Shown piece after piece: positions 33,254 to 42,069 of a stretch of 64,000 nucleotides of DNA (position 1 is the stretch's first letter; the number at the start of each line of letters is the position of its first letter). Source of the DNA: Paracoccaceae bacterium (GTDB taxonomy: Bacteria > Pseudomonadota > Alphaproteobacteria > Rhodobacterales > Rhodobacteraceae); NCBI GenBank assembly GCA_024742695.1, contig JANSXY010000011.1, positions 1-64,000 on the forward strand. The letters run 5' to 3'. Position numbers and translations under genes: made by a program. The notes below the pieces were generated by a model. The model was given only the letters and a program-made list of their open reading frames with translations. It had not been told where the DNA came from and searched no databases.

Positions 33254-34519
33254 TCAGCCGAAGATGTCGGCGGTGATCCCGGCGTACCAGCCCAGCGATT
33301 CCTCGAAAGTCACCTTGCGCAGCGCGGCATCCTCGCCGGTCTGGCTGATGAAGCTGGAGACCGAGGCGATCTTTTCCTCGGTCGGCTCGTAAGAGGCGCC
33401 GACCTTGATGCCGTCCTCGGTGTCGATCAGAGACCAGCAGGTGTTCGAGTATTTCGCCGGGAACACCCGCGAGCCGGTCAGGGCGCCGCGGATATGCATC
33501 GCGGCCACCTTGGCCTGGCTGTTGGCCGAGAAGCCCGACTTCGGCATGTCGCCCTGCGCCGAGGCGTCGCCCAGCACGTAGACGTTCTCGTCGGCCTTGG
33601 TGGCCATCGAGAACGGATCGACCGGCGCCCAGTCGCCCTCGGTCACGCCGGCGACATGGGCGATCCGGCCGGCCTGCTGGCCGGGGATCACGTTGCAGAC
33701 ATCGACCTTCTCGACGGTGCCGTCGATCTCGACCTCCATCGTGTCGGGCCGGACCGAGACATTGGCGCCGCCGAAATCCGGGCCGATGCGTTCGATCATG
33801 CCGGAATAGTGCTTCTGCCAGCCTTCCTCGAACAGCGCCTGCTTGGAGAATTTCTCCTTCGGGTCGACAAGCAGGATCTTGGCCGTCGGGTTCCGCTCGC
33901 GCAGGACATGGGCGACCATGCTGATCCGCTCGTAGGGACCGGGCGGGCAGCGGTAGGGGTTGGGCGGTGCGACCATGCAGAAGACGCCGCCCTCCGGCAT
34001 CGCCTCGATCTGGGCCTTGAGCAGCTGGGTCTGCGGCCCGGCCTTGTAGGCATGCGGCATGATCTCGGCCGCCGCCAGATCCCAGCCCGGCACCGCGCCG
34101 TCGCGGAAGTCGATCCCCGGCGCGATCACCAGCCGGTCGTAGGACAGCACCTCGCCGCTGGCCAGCGTGACGGTCTTGGCGTCACGGTCGACGCCCTCGG
34201 CGGTGGTCTGGGCCAGCGTGATGCCATACTCGCCGGTCAGCTTGTCGTAGCTGTGCGCGAGGCTTTCGAAGGTCCGGAACCCGCCGATGTAGAGGTTGGA
34301 GAAATAGCAGGTGTAGTAGGTCGCGTTCGGTTCCACCAGCGTCACGTCGATGGCGCCGTCGCTGTCCTTGGCGATGTAGCGCGCGCAGGTCGCGCCGCCG
34401 GTGCCGCCGCCGATCACGACGACGCGGGGCTTGGCCTGGCCGATCACGGCCGGGGCGGCCAGCGTGGCCGCGGTGAAGGCGGCCGCGCCGCCCAGGAATG
34501 TCCGTCTGTTATGTGCCAC
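33254..34519 (-). CDS. soxF: SoxF, flavoprotein of flavocytochrome c sulfide dehydrogenase
   Basis: This 421-residue FAD protein is exported by Tat (NRRTFLGGAAAFTAATLAAP near the N-terminus). The dinucleotide motif is VVIGGGTGGATCARYI. Redox cysteines are in YYTCYFSNLYIGG and NTCWSLIDTEDG, as in FccB. C-terminal FCSD domain marks follow (GASYEPTEEKIASV). The GTG start at 34519 has GGGAGGG upstream and gives the Tat signal. With SoxE it oxidises sulfide and passes electrons to cytochrome c. Confidence 0.93.
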   Translation of the reverse strand: MAHNRRTFLGGAAAFTAATLAAPAVIGQAKPRVVVIGGGTGGATCARYIAKDSDGAIDVTLVEPNATYYTCYFSNLYIGGFRTFESLAHSYDKLTGEYGITLAQTTAEGVDRDAKTVTLASGEVLSYDRLVIAPGIDFRDGAVPGWDLAAAEIMPHAYKAGPQTQLLKAQIEAMPEGGVFCMVAPPNPYRCPPGPYERISMVAHVLRERNPTAKILLVDPKEKFSKQALFEEGWQKHYSGMIERIGPDFGGANVSVRPDTMEVEIDGTVEKVDVCNVIPGQQAGRIAHVAGVTEGDWAPVDPFSMATKADENVYVLGDASAQGDMPKSGFSANSQAKVAAMHIRGALTGSRVFPAKYSNTCWSLIDTEDGIKVGASYEPTEEKIASVSSFISQTGEDAALRKVTFEESLGWYAGITADIFG

Positions 34520-34548
34520 TTGTACTCCCTCCCTTGAGTTACTCTCGG

Positions 34549-35259
34549 TCACTGGGGTTCCAGCGTCGCGTAATAGGCCGCGAGCGCCGCAATCTCTTCG
34601 TCGGTCAGGCGCCCGGCCATCATCTGCATCACCGGATGCGGGCGCAGTTTCTGCTTGTAGGCATGCATCGCGACCACGAAATCCTCCTCGGGCCAGGCCA
34701 CGATCGAGGGGATGCCCTGGTCGGATCCGTCGCCCTGGTGGCAGGTGCCGCATTCCGAGGCGAGGTATTCGCCGAAATCCGGGTCGCCCTGCAGCGCCAG
34801 CACCTCGTCCGCCAGCTGCGGCTGGCTGGTGACGATACTGGGCTCGGCCTCGGGGATGTCGCGCGGCTTGTCGGAGAACTCGCGGATGAAGGCGATCAGG
34901 TCGGCCCGGTCCTGCGGATCCTTCAGCCCGCGATAGGCCATCCGGGTGCCGGACACCAGCGCCTTGGGATTGTCGATATAGGCATCGAGCGTCTCGAACG
35001 TCCAGGTCAGCCCGTCCGACCCCATCCGCGCCATGCTCTTGGAATACTTGAAGCCCTCGACCGCGCCGGCGCGACGGCCGAAGATGCCGTTCAGCGGCGG
35101 CCCGATCCGGTTGCGCGCCTCGGGGCCGATCATGTGGCAGCCCTTGCACTGGTTCCAGAATCCCTCGCCGCGGTCGGCGTCGCCGGCCAGCTGCGCGAAG
35201 GCCGGCGCGGCAAGGCTCGCCAGCAGTGTCATGGTAGCAATAAACCGCGCCTGGCGCAT
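34549..35259 (-). CDS. soxE: SoxE, diheme cytochrome c partner of SoxF
   Basis: This 236-residue exported protein starts MRQARFIATMTLLASLAAPAFA. It carries two c-type heme motifs: CKGCH near residue 38 in a class I cytochrome domain (MIGPEARNRIGPPLNGIFG), and CGTCH near 170 in the second domain. It is the electron-accepting subunit of the SoxEF sulfide dehydrogenase. It starts 185 bp after soxD, with a strong hairpin in between, so its level may be set separately. Confidence 0.92.
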   Translation of the reverse strand: MRQARFIATMTLLASLAAPAFAQLAGDADRGEGFWNQCKGCHMIGPEARNRIGPPLNGIFGRRAGAVEGFKYSKSMARMGSDGLTWTFETLDAYIDNPKALVSGTRMAYRGLKDPQDRADLIAFIREFSDKPRDIPEAEPSIVTSQPQLADEVLALQGDPDFGEYLASECGTCHQGDGSDQGIPSIVAWPEEDFVVAMHAYKQKLRPHPVMQMMAGRLTDEEIAALAAYYATLEPQ

Positions 35260-35404
35260 TGCGCCCGTCCTCCCTCACTCGTCCGGTACCAGCGTATGGG
35301 GACGGCCGCTTCCGGCATATGTCCCCAAAAGGATAGGCAGGTCCACCGGAGTATTCGTGCCCTCACCACTCCCGAACGGCCCTCCCAGCCGATCGGGGCG
35401 ATGC

Positions 35405-35436
35405 CTGCCGGGGGCGGTTCACGCCGCCCCCGGCAG
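35405..35436 (-). other. GC hairpin just after soxD
   Basis: CTGCCGGGGGCGG and CCGCCCCCGGCAG form a 13-bp perfect stem 8 bp beyond the soxD stop. No T run follows. It may be a partial terminator or a 3' processing/stability element separating soxABCD from soxEF. Confidence 0.55.
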
Positions 35437-35444
35437 ATCGTCGA

Positions 35445-36536
35445 TCACATCGCGCCCGCGGTCGCGATATAGGCGATCACCGCGTCGATCTCTTCCTGCT
35501 TCTTGAGACCGGCGAAGGACATCTTGTTGCGCGGGATGTAGCCGCGCGGATCGGCCAGGTAGGCCCCCAGCGTCTCGTCGGTCCAGACCAGGCCGTTCTC
35601 GCCGGCCTCCAGCATCGCCTTGGAATAGCGGAAGCCCTCGATCGAGCCGGCCGTGTGGCCGATCACGCCGTTCAGGTGCGGCCCGGTGCCGTTCTTCGCG
35701 CCTTCGCCGATCTTGTGGCAGGCCTTGCACTTGTTGAACACCCGCTCGCCCGCGGCGACCAGTTCGGGATCGTAGGCCGCGGCCATCTCCGCCGCCGGTT
35801 CCTCGGCCGCGGCGGGTTCGGCCTCGGCGGTCTCGGTCGCCTCAACCTCGGCCGCCTCGGCCGAGGCCATGATCGGCGGCAGGGTGCCGGCGGGCTTGCC
35901 GTCGGGATCCTCGGGGGTGACGTTGAGGGTGACCGCGCGCTTGGTGATCTCCACGGGCTCGCGGCAATCGCTCATGCAGGGCGCGGCAGAGAACCGGGGA
36001 TACTCGGTCTCGGCCCGGTCGTCGACGATGAAGCCCCCGGCATTGGGCAGCACGACCTCGGTGAAGTTCTCGTGGCTGAGAACGAAGTCGTCATCCACCA
36101 GCCCGTTCGAATAGAGGATGTAGGCCACGATCGCGTAGGTATCGTCGGCGCTGATCGTCTGCGCGGCGCCGAACGGCATCGAGCGGTGGACATAGTCCCA
36201 CACCGTCGAGACATAGGGCCAGTAGGAGCCCACGGTCTTGACCGGCCGGCGATCCTGCAGGCTGCCGAGACCGCCGGCGAGCGGCGGCCAGCTGTCGATC
36301 CCCTCGGCGAAATCGCCGTGGCAGGCCGCGCAGGCCTCGGCAAAGACCTCGTCGCCGGTCCAGACGTCGCCGGAGCCTTCCGGCAGGCCGGTGCCGTCGG
36401 GCAGCACCGCGACGTCCCACGCCGCGATTTCCTCGGGCAGCGCCTCGCGGCCAAGGCCGAAGCCCTCGGCCTGCGCCGCGCCCGCGGTGACGGCCAGCAG
36501 GGCCGCGCCGGTCAGGACATTAGCCAACTTCGACAT
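35445..36536 (-). CDS. soxD: SoxD, diheme cytochrome c subunit of sulfane dehydrogenase SoxCD
   Basis: This 363-residue exported cytochrome starts MSKLANVLTGAALLAVTAG. The N-terminal domain has CAACH (about residue 69). An extra Cys pair lies in PCMSDCREP. A 35-residue Ala/Glu-rich linker leads to a C-terminal cytochrome domain with CKACH and KIGEGAKNGTGPHLNGVIG. It accepts electrons from the Mo centre of SoxC. The ATG overlaps the soxC end by 17 bp. Confidence 0.94.
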   Translation of the reverse strand: MSKLANVLTGAALLAVTAGAAQAEGFGLGREALPEEIAAWDVAVLPDGTGLPEGSGDVWTGDEVFAEACAACHGDFAEGIDSWPPLAGGLGSLQDRRPVKTVGSYWPYVSTVWDYVHRSMPFGAAQTISADDTYAIVAYILYSNGLVDDDFVLSHENFTEVVLPNAGGFIVDDRAETEYPRFSAAPCMSDCREPVEITKRAVTLNVTPEDPDGKPAGTLPPIMASAEAAEVEATETAEAEPAAAEEPAAEMAAAYDPELVAAGERVFNKCKACHKIGEGAKNGTGPHLNGVIGHTAGSIEGFRYSKAMLEAGENGLVWTDETLGAYLADPRGYIPRNKMSFAGLKKQEEIDAVIAYIATAGAM

Positions 36537-37791
36537 TCTCGACCTCCCCATCCTCACGGACCCACCAGGTCTGGATGCCGTTGTTGTGGTAGACATTGTT
36601 CAGCCCGCGGATCTCGCGCAGCTCGTCCTTGGTGGGCTGCACGTAGCCGGTCTCGTCGATCGCGCGGGACTGCAGGATCATCTCCGACCCGTCCCAGTCG
36701 ATGTCGAGATGGAAGCGGGTCAGCGCCTTGGACTTGACGTCGCCGGTCAGCCGCGCCTCCTGCCAGTTCACGCCACCGTCGAGCGAGACGTCGACGCGGG
36801 CGATCTTGCCGTGGCCGGACCAGGCGAGGCCGGTGATCACCAGCGGGCCCTTGCCATGCCGGATCGGCGCCTGCGGCGAGGGCGACGTGATGACGGACTT
36901 CGCATCCATCACCCAGGTCCACTTGCGGGCGGTGCCGTCGGCCATCAGGTCGGTGTATTTCGAGGTCTCCTCGCGGCTTTCGACCGCGGCGTGGTAGACG
37001 CCGACGCGGCGCAGCCACTTGACCCACATGTTGCCTTCCCAGCCGGGCACGACAAGGCGGACAGGATAGCCATGCTCCTTACGCAGCGCCTCGCCGTTGG
37101 CGTAGAAGGCCACGAGCACGTCGTCCATCGCCTTTTCCATCGGGATCGAGCGACCGTTCGACGAGGCATCGGCGCCCTCGACATAGATCCAGGTGCCCTC
37201 GGGCTGCACGCCGGCCTCTTCGAGTAGCAGACGCAGCGGGACGCCGATGTATTCCATATTGTGGATCATGCCCTGGGTGAACTGGCAGCCTTCCAGCTGC
37301 GCGCCGCCCCATTCCATGCCGCCGTTCGCCGCGCATTCGCAGAACGCGGTGGTCGAGGCGCGCGGAAACCGCATCAGATCCTCGTAGGTGAAGACCAGCG
37401 GCTTGTCGACGAGGCCGTTGATCATCAGCCGGTAGTCGGCCTTCGACAGTTCGATCGCGCCCGAATGATGCCGTTCGAAGGCGCAGCCCTGCGGGGTGAT
37501 CGTGCCTTCCAGCGCGTGGATCGGGGTGAAGTTGATCGACGAGACCGGGCTTTCGGTCAGCCATTCGACGTTGCGGCGCACGACATGGCTTTCGAACCGG
37601 ATCGGCATGCCGTAGGGCGTGGCATCCACGGGGTCGCCGAAGCTCGACGCCCAGTCCTGAACTTCGGTGATCAACGGGTCGGGCCCGGCCGCACGGGCCG
37701 CCGTGGCCGCGCCGACGACGGCGCCTCCGGCGGCGGCGGCGGTGCCGAGGAAGCCCCGGCGCGTGGTGCCCTTGTGGGTGTCATCCGACAT
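36520..37791 (-). CDS. soxC: SoxC, molybdenum subunit of sulfane dehydrogenase
   Basis: This 423-residue sulfite-oxidase-fold protein has a Tat signal (TTRRGFLGTAAAAGGAVVG). The Mo-ligating Cys lies in TAFCECAANGG (Cys153). The dimerisation domain follows (GKIARVDVSLDGGVNWQEA). SoxC with SoxD oxidises the sulfane sulfur carried on SoxY, allowing full oxidation of thiosulfate to sulfate without stored sulfur globules. The ATG at 37791 has AGGA about 6 bp upstream. Confidence 0.95.
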   Translation of the reverse strand: MSDDTHKGTTRRGFLGTAAAAGGAVVGAATAARAAGPDPLITEVQDWASSFGDPVDATPYGMPIRFESHVVRRNVEWLTESPVSSINFTPIHALEGTITPQGCAFERHHSGAIELSKADYRLMINGLVDKPLVFTYEDLMRFPRASTTAFCECAANGGMEWGGAQLEGCQFTQGMIHNMEYIGVPLRLLLEEAGVQPEGTWIYVEGADASSNGRSIPMEKAMDDVLVAFYANGEALRKEHGYPVRLVVPGWEGNMWVKWLRRVGVYHAAVESREETSKYTDLMADGTARKWTWVMDAKSVITSPSPQAPIRHGKGPLVITGLAWSGHGKIARVDVSLDGGVNWQEARLTGDVKSKALTRFHLDIDWDGSEMILQSRAIDETGYVQPTKDELREIRGLNNVYHNNGIQTWWVREDGEVENVEVG

Positions 37792-37844
37792 GACAGTCCT
37801 CCTTGGGTTGGTCGGCTCCGCCGGGGCGGAACCGGGCGATGGAT

Positions 37845-37866
37845 GCCGGGGCGTCACCGCCCCGGC
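37845..37866 (-). other. GC hairpin directly after soxB
   Basis: GCCGGGGCG and CGCCCCGGC pair over 9 bp with a TCAC/GTGA loop, 4 bp past the soxB stop. No T run follows. It is one of several similar hairpins at sox gene ends. Confidence 0.5.
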
Positions 37867-37870
37867 GGGG

Positions 37871-39562
37871 TCAGATCCCGGTCACGGTGACCGAGGTGTT
37901 GGGTTCAAGCTTGACGGTGCCGATCTTGCGGATGTGGGATTCGATGACTTCCCAGATCTGCGGCCCCTCGGTGCCCTCGTTGACGCTGGCCCAGCCGCCG
38001 ACCGTGTAGGTCTTGGCCGGATCGAGCGTCTCGCCGGTGGCCACGAGGCTCATGTCGGTGATCCGCTCGCCGATCGGCTTCGAGACGTCGCAGGAGAACG
38101 CCAGCCCGCCGATCCGCACCATGTCGCCGCCCTGCTGGTAGTAGGGATCGGGGTTGAAGATGTTGTCGGCCACGTCCTCGAGGATCGTGTGGATGAACTC
38201 GCCGGTCATCTCGGTGCGGTAGCAGGCGCCGTAGGTCATCGTGCAGACGTTGTGGATGTCCTCGCGGGTGATCGCGTCGCCCGGCAGCATCGAGGCCCCC
38301 CAGCGCACGCCCGGCGACATCGCGATCTGCACGTCGCGTTCCTCGATGATCGCCTGGCAGATCAGGTCGTCCCAGGTGCCCTGGAAGTTGCCGCGGCGGT
38401 ACAGCAGGCTTTCCGTGGTGCCGATCACCTCTTCGAGCTGATCCTTGTAGGGCGCGCGCTCGGCCTCGATCAGGCTGGCCATCTCGGCATCCGGCGCGAT
38501 CACGTCGGCGAAAACCGGGATCAGCTTGTGGCGGAAGCCCATCATCCGGCCGTCGCGCACATCGAGATCGACGCGGCTGACGAACTTGCCGTGGCTGCCC
38601 GACGCGATCAGGATCGTTTCGCCCACCAGCACCGGTTCGGGCAGCGCGTCATGGGTGTGGCCGGTGAGGATCACGTCGATGCCGGTCACCCGGCTGGCCA
38701 TCTTGCGATCCACGTCGAAGCCGTTGTGCGACAGGCAGACCACCAGGTCGACACCCTCGGCGCGGACCTCGTCGACGACTTCCTGCATCCGCTCCTCGCG
38801 GATGCCGAAGGAGTATTCGGGGAACATCCAGCCCGGATTGGCGATCGGCATGTAGGGGAACGCCTGGCCGATCACCGCCACCCGCAACCCGTTCTGGTCG
38901 AAGATCTGGTAGGGTTCGAAGGCCGGTTCGTCCCATTCGCTGTCGAAGATGTTCGCCCCGAGGAACGGGAACGGCAGGTTTTCGACGATTTCCAGCACGC
39001 GTTCGGTGCCGAAGGTCCATTCCCAGTGCGAGGTCATCGCGTCGACCCCGAGCTTGTTCATCACGTTGACCATGTCCTGGCCCTTCGTGAGGAACGAGGT
39101 CATCGACCCGTGCCAGGTATCGCCGCCGTCGAGCAGCAGCGAGTTCGGCCGTTCGGCGCGGATCGACTTGACGATCGTGGCGACACGATCCATGCCGCCC
39201 ATCCGGCCGTAGGTGCGACCCAGCGCGGCGAAATCCTCGTAGGTCAGCGCATAGGCCTCGGGGCTGCCCGGCGCGATGTCGAACATCTTGAGGAAGTCGC
39301 TGCCGACCACATGCGGCGGCTTGCCCTTCACCTCGCCGACGCCGATGTTCCATTCCGGCTCGCGGAACCAGATCGGCTTGAGCTGGGCGTGGATGTCGGT
39401 GACGTGGATCAGCGTGAAGTTCCCGAACCCGTCGAATTGCAGAAGCTGGTCCTGGGTCAGCGCCTGCTGCGCGGCCAGCCGCGCCCAGTTGCCGACGCCC
39501 GAGGCCCCGACGATCGCCGAGGCCGCCACCGAGGCTTGCAGGAATTCACGCCGCGAGATCAT
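37871..39562 (-). CDS. soxB: SoxB, sulfate thiohydrolase
   Basis: This 563-residue protein of the 5'-nucleotidase-like metallophosphatase fold starts MISRREFLQASVAASAIVG (Tat signal). Dinuclear Mn ligands are in HVTDIHAQLKP, GGDTWHGS, LSHNGFDVDRK and LTGHTHDALPEP; SHWEWTFG is the SoxB form of the usual NHE motif. The C-terminal domain holds TYGACYRTEMTGEFIH. It hydrolyses the sulfate group off SoxY-bound thiosulfonate. The ATG at 39562 follows AAGGAGA. Confidence 0.96.
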   Translation of the reverse strand: MISRREFLQASVAASAIVGASGVGNWARLAAQQALTQDQLLQFDGFGNFTLIHVTDIHAQLKPIWFREPEWNIGVGEVKGKPPHVVGSDFLKMFDIAPGSPEAYALTYEDFAALGRTYGRMGGMDRVATIVKSIRAERPNSLLLDGGDTWHGSMTSFLTKGQDMVNVMNKLGVDAMTSHWEWTFGTERVLEIVENLPFPFLGANIFDSEWDEPAFEPYQIFDQNGLRVAVIGQAFPYMPIANPGWMFPEYSFGIREERMQEVVDEVRAEGVDLVVCLSHNGFDVDRKMASRVTGIDVILTGHTHDALPEPVLVGETILIASGSHGKFVSRVDLDVRDGRMMGFRHKLIPVFADVIAPDAEMASLIEAERAPYKDQLEEVIGTTESLLYRRGNFQGTWDDLICQAIIEERDVQIAMSPGVRWGASMLPGDAITREDIHNVCTMTYGACYRTEMTGEFIHTILEDVADNIFNPDPYYQQGGDMVRIGGLAFSCDVSKPIGERITDMSLVATGETLDPAKTYTVGGWASVNEGTEGPQIWEVIESHIRKIGTVKLEPNTSVTVTGI

Positions 39563-39661
39563 CCGCGTCTCCTTGTCCTTGCGCATGCGGGGGCCGGGCA
39601 CACGGAAAGACTTCCGCGCGGCAGGCCGCCCGAGTTCGGTTTCGAAATTATCCTAGCATGT

Positions 39662-39688
39662 CGGCCGGGCGACCACGCCGCCCGGCCG
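39662..39688 (-). other. GC hairpin after soxA
   Basis: CGGCCGGGCG and CGCCCGGCCG form a perfect 10-bp stem with a 7-nt loop, 10 bp past the soxA stop, in the gap before soxB. Confidence 0.5.
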
Positions 39689-39698
39689 GATCATCAAG

Positions 39699-40556
39699 TC
39701 AGTTGCGCACCGCCGGCCCTTCGACCGACAGGCCGTTGCCGCGCGAGGCGACGTAGAGCTCCAGCGCCACGAATTCCGGCGACCCCTCTGCGAAGGTCTC
39801 GGCGCGGGTGTCGCGGATGCAGCCGCGGAAGCGGTTGTGGATCGACACCAGCGCGGCGTTCTTCAGGCGGTAGGTCGGGAAGCCGTTGATCTGGCCCTGG
39901 CTCAGGTGATCGGCGCGGATGTAGTTGCCGTAGTTGTCTTCGTGGCAATTCGCGCAGGACAGTTCGAGCTGGCCGTAGCGGGTGTAGTAGATTTCCTCAC
40001 CCTTCTTCCAGAATTCCTCGGCCGGGCCATCGATCGCGACGTTCATCGGCATGCCGCGCGACTGCATCGTGATCGCCGCGGTCATCGCGACCATGTCGCC
40101 GCCGCTCCACTTCCAGGCGTCGGCGCCCATCCGCTCGGTACGGCAGTCGTTGACGTACATCTCCATCGAATAGAGCTCGCCCTTCGCCTCGTTGTACTTC
40201 GGCAGCGTGGGGCGCAAGCCGGCCATCGAGTCGATTCCGCCGTGGCAATCCGCGCAGGACTTGCCCTCGGTACCGTCGGCGGTTTCCCAAAGCGCGAGGC
40301 CGGCTTCGGCCGCCAGCATGCCCGGATTGTCGAAGTCGTCGGCCTGCATCGCGCGCGTCTCGCCTTCGCGGAAGTGCCAGCCCGACCACTGCTCGTAGAG
40401 CCCCGGAATGTAGTCCGGCGCCGACTCGTTGTAGGTCGTCATCTCGATCTCGCCGTTGACGACGAGCGTATCCTCAACCGGTTCCGCACCCGCGGTCATC
40501 GCCCCGAAAACAAGGGCGGCGGCGGCAACACTGCCTGCAAACCTGCTGTAATTCAT
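39699..40556 (-). CDS. soxA: SoxA, diheme cytochrome c subunit of SoxAX
   Basis: This 285-residue exported cytochrome starts MNYSRFAGSVAAAALVFGAM. Heme motifs are CADCH (101-105) and CANCH (201-205). The active-site heme ligand, a cysteine persulfide, is Cys246 in RGCIRDTRAE. SoxAX oxidatively links thiosulfate to the SoxY cysteine. It is preceded by soxZ and a hairpin, and followed by soxB. Confidence 0.95.
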   Translation of the reverse strand: MNYSRFAGSVAAAALVFGAMTAGAEPVEDTLVVNGEIEMTTYNESAPDYIPGLYEQWSGWHFREGETRAMQADDFDNPGMLAAEAGLALWETADGTEGKSCADCHGGIDSMAGLRPTLPKYNEAKGELYSMEMYVNDCRTERMGADAWKWSGGDMVAMTAAITMQSRGMPMNVAIDGPAEEFWKKGEEIYYTRYGQLELSCANCHEDNYGNYIRADHLSQGQINGFPTYRLKNAALVSIHNRFRGCIRDTRAETFAEGSPEFVALELYVASRGNGLSVEGPAVRN

Positions 40557-40578
40557 CCCATTTCCTCCCTGAGAGCGC

Positions 40579-40606
40579 CCCCGCCGCCGTCTCCCCGGCG
40601 GCGGGG
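40579..40606 (-). other. GC hairpin after soxZ
   Basis: CCCCGCCGCCG and CGGCGGCGGGG form an 11-bp stem with a 6-nt loop, 24 bp beyond the soxZ stop. It may set higher levels of the carrier genes soxXYZ than of the following enzymes. Confidence 0.5.
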
Positions 40607-40630
40607 TTCGTTGGTCATGGATGGCCGCGA

Positions 40631-40960
40631 TCAGTTCAGCGCGATCGCCTTGGTGTCGGTGTAGACCGACCCGTCGTCGTCGTACCAGGTGAACACGATG
40701 TCGCCGGCTTCCTCGATCTTGGCGTCGAACTCGATATACGGGTTCGTCGAGATCGCGGGTTCCATCGTCACGTCGACCACCAGGTTGCCGTTCACCTCGC
40801 AGGTGAAGCGGTTGATGATCGAGCGCGGGATCAGGTTGCCGTCGGCATCCTTGCGCACGCCCGATTCCATCGGGTGGCTGATGAGGGTCTTGATGGTGAT
40901 CACCTCGCCGGCATCGGCCGACTTGGGAACCTTCACGCGGGGCTTGACGTTGTCTGCCAT
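40631..40960 (-). CDS. soxZ: SoxZ, sulfur carrier complex subunit
   Basis: This 109-residue protein has no signal peptide (MADNVKPRVKVPKSADAGEV). Typical features are the HPMESGVRKDADGNLIPRSI segment and VVDVTMEPAISTNPYIEF, ending FTWYDDDGSVYTDTKAIAL. It is an immunoglobulin-like partner of SoxY and is exported with it as a heterodimer. It starts 22 bp after soxY. Confidence 0.95.
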   Translation of the reverse strand: MADNVKPRVKVPKSADAGEVITIKTLISHPMESGVRKDADGNLIPRSIINRFTCEVNGNLVVDVTMEPAISTNPYIEFDAKIEEAGDIVFTWYDDDGSVYTDTKAIALN

Positions 40961-40982
40961 GTCTTTCTCTCCCGATCCTGGA

Positions 40983-41402
40983 TCAGCCGCCGCAGCCGCC
41001 GATGGTGACCTTCACGTTGGCCGAAGCCTGAACGAAGCTGCCGTCCGCCATCTTGGCGACCGCGATCACGTCCTGCGTCTTGGCAAGGCGGATACGGGTC
41101 GAGGCGACCTGCGAACCGGCCGCCGGGCCGAAGTTGAAGGTGCAGACCGGCGGGGTCGGGTTGCCATTGGCCAGAAGCATGACGGACACGGCGCCCGGCG
41201 CGTCGACGCCGATCGGCACGGTGTTGCCGTTCTCGGCGATCTCCGGGGCGGTGATCGTGATGCCGCCGGTGCCGACTGCTGCGCCGCCGGTGAATTCGCC
41301 GATCAGTTCCTCGACCGTGGCGGCCGAGGCGGGCATCGGCAGCGCGGCCATGGCGATGCCGCCGAGGCCGAGCGCGATGGCTTCGCGTCTGTTGAGTTTC
41401 AT
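40983..41402 (-). CDS. soxY: SoxY, sulfur covalent carrier protein
   Basis: This 139-residue protein has a Tat-type N-terminus (MKLNRREAIALGLGGIAMAA). It ends in the swinging arm VTIGGCGG, whose Cys carries the sulfur intermediates. Family core lines include VPIGVDAPGAVSVMLLANGNPTPPV and ASTRIRLAKTQDVIAVAKM. SoxY shuttles bound sulfur between SoxAX, SoxB and SoxCD. Confidence 0.96.
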   Translation of the reverse strand: MKLNRREAIALGLGGIAMAALPMPASAATVEELIGEFTGGAAVGTGGITITAPEIAENGNTVPIGVDAPGAVSVMLLANGNPTPPVCTFNFGPAAGSQVASTRIRLAKTQDVIAVAKMADGSFVQASANVKVTIGGCGG

Positions 41403-41433
41403 TTCGGTCTCCTCTCAGATCGGAATGACTGGG

Positions 41434-41907
41434 TCACTCTTTCAGGGTGAGCAGGTAAGCCACGACATCCTCGACCTGCTGGGCGGTGAGGATCGGGCCG
41501 AAGGTGTCCGTCGCGGCCTTTCCGGTGTAGCCGTCGCCGGGGCGGATGAAGCCGGAGGTCTTGTAGAATGCCGGCATGACGGTGCCGTCGAAGGCCTGCT
41601 TCGAATCGACGAGCAGCCCGCGAAGCTCCGCCTCGGTCCAGCGGTCGCCGGCACCGTCGAGCGCCGGGCCGACATTGCCCTGGAACGGAACGTCCGGCAT
41701 CGTGCCGACCATGTGGCAGGCCACGCAATTGCCCTGGCCGCGGTTCGTCATGACCTTGGCGCCGGCCTCGGCGTCGCCCGCAACGCCCGTGAGGGACGCC
41801 TCGACGGCGTATTCATTGAACACCACGTCATCCGGGGCCGTTTCACTGATCGCGGCCGGGGCCGCGAAAGCCGACACCGCGGCGGCCAGCACAAATTGGC
41901 GCTTCAT
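41434..41907 (-). CDS. soxX: SoxX, monoheme cytochrome c subunit of SoxAX
   Basis: This 157-residue exported cytochrome starts MKRQFVLAAAVSAFAAPAAI. The single heme motif CVACH lies in GQGNCVACHMVGTMPD, and the distal Met is probably in GTVMPAFYKTSG. A C-terminal ILTAQQVEDVVAYLLTLKE helix is typical of SoxX. The upstream gap to soxW is AT-rich with palindromes and probably holds a second sox promoter. Confidence 0.94.
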   Translation of the reverse strand: MKRQFVLAAAVSAFAAPAAISETAPDDVVFNEYAVEASLTGVAGDAEAGAKVMTNRGQGNCVACHMVGTMPDVPFQGNVGPALDGAGDRWTEAELRGLLVDSKQAFDGTVMPAFYKTSGFIRPGDGYTGKAATDTFGPILTAQQVEDVVAYLLTLKE

Positions 41908-41949
41908 CGGGGTCCTCCCTTGTATTCTCCCGACTCGAACCTACCCGAG

Positions 41950-42007
41950 GCATGCCATTGCATGCAACATAAAATTCCAATTCTTGCATGTGAATTGACA
42001 TCAACAT
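41950..42007. promoter_or_regulatory. AT-rich promoter/operator region between soxW and soxX
   Basis: This stretch is far lower in GC than its surroundings. It contains the perfect palindrome TTGCATGCAA (41958-41967), a second TGCATG about 30 bp away, and TTGACATCAA. In related organisms SoxR binds the soxW-soxX gap, so this is a plausible SoxR operator and internal promoter for soxX onward. The exact site is not established. Confidence 0.45.
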
Positions 42008-42069
42008 GTCCCGGCGGCGCGTGGCCGCCGGGCCCGGCGCCGGCCCCGGACCCGGTCCGTCCGGGCCGG

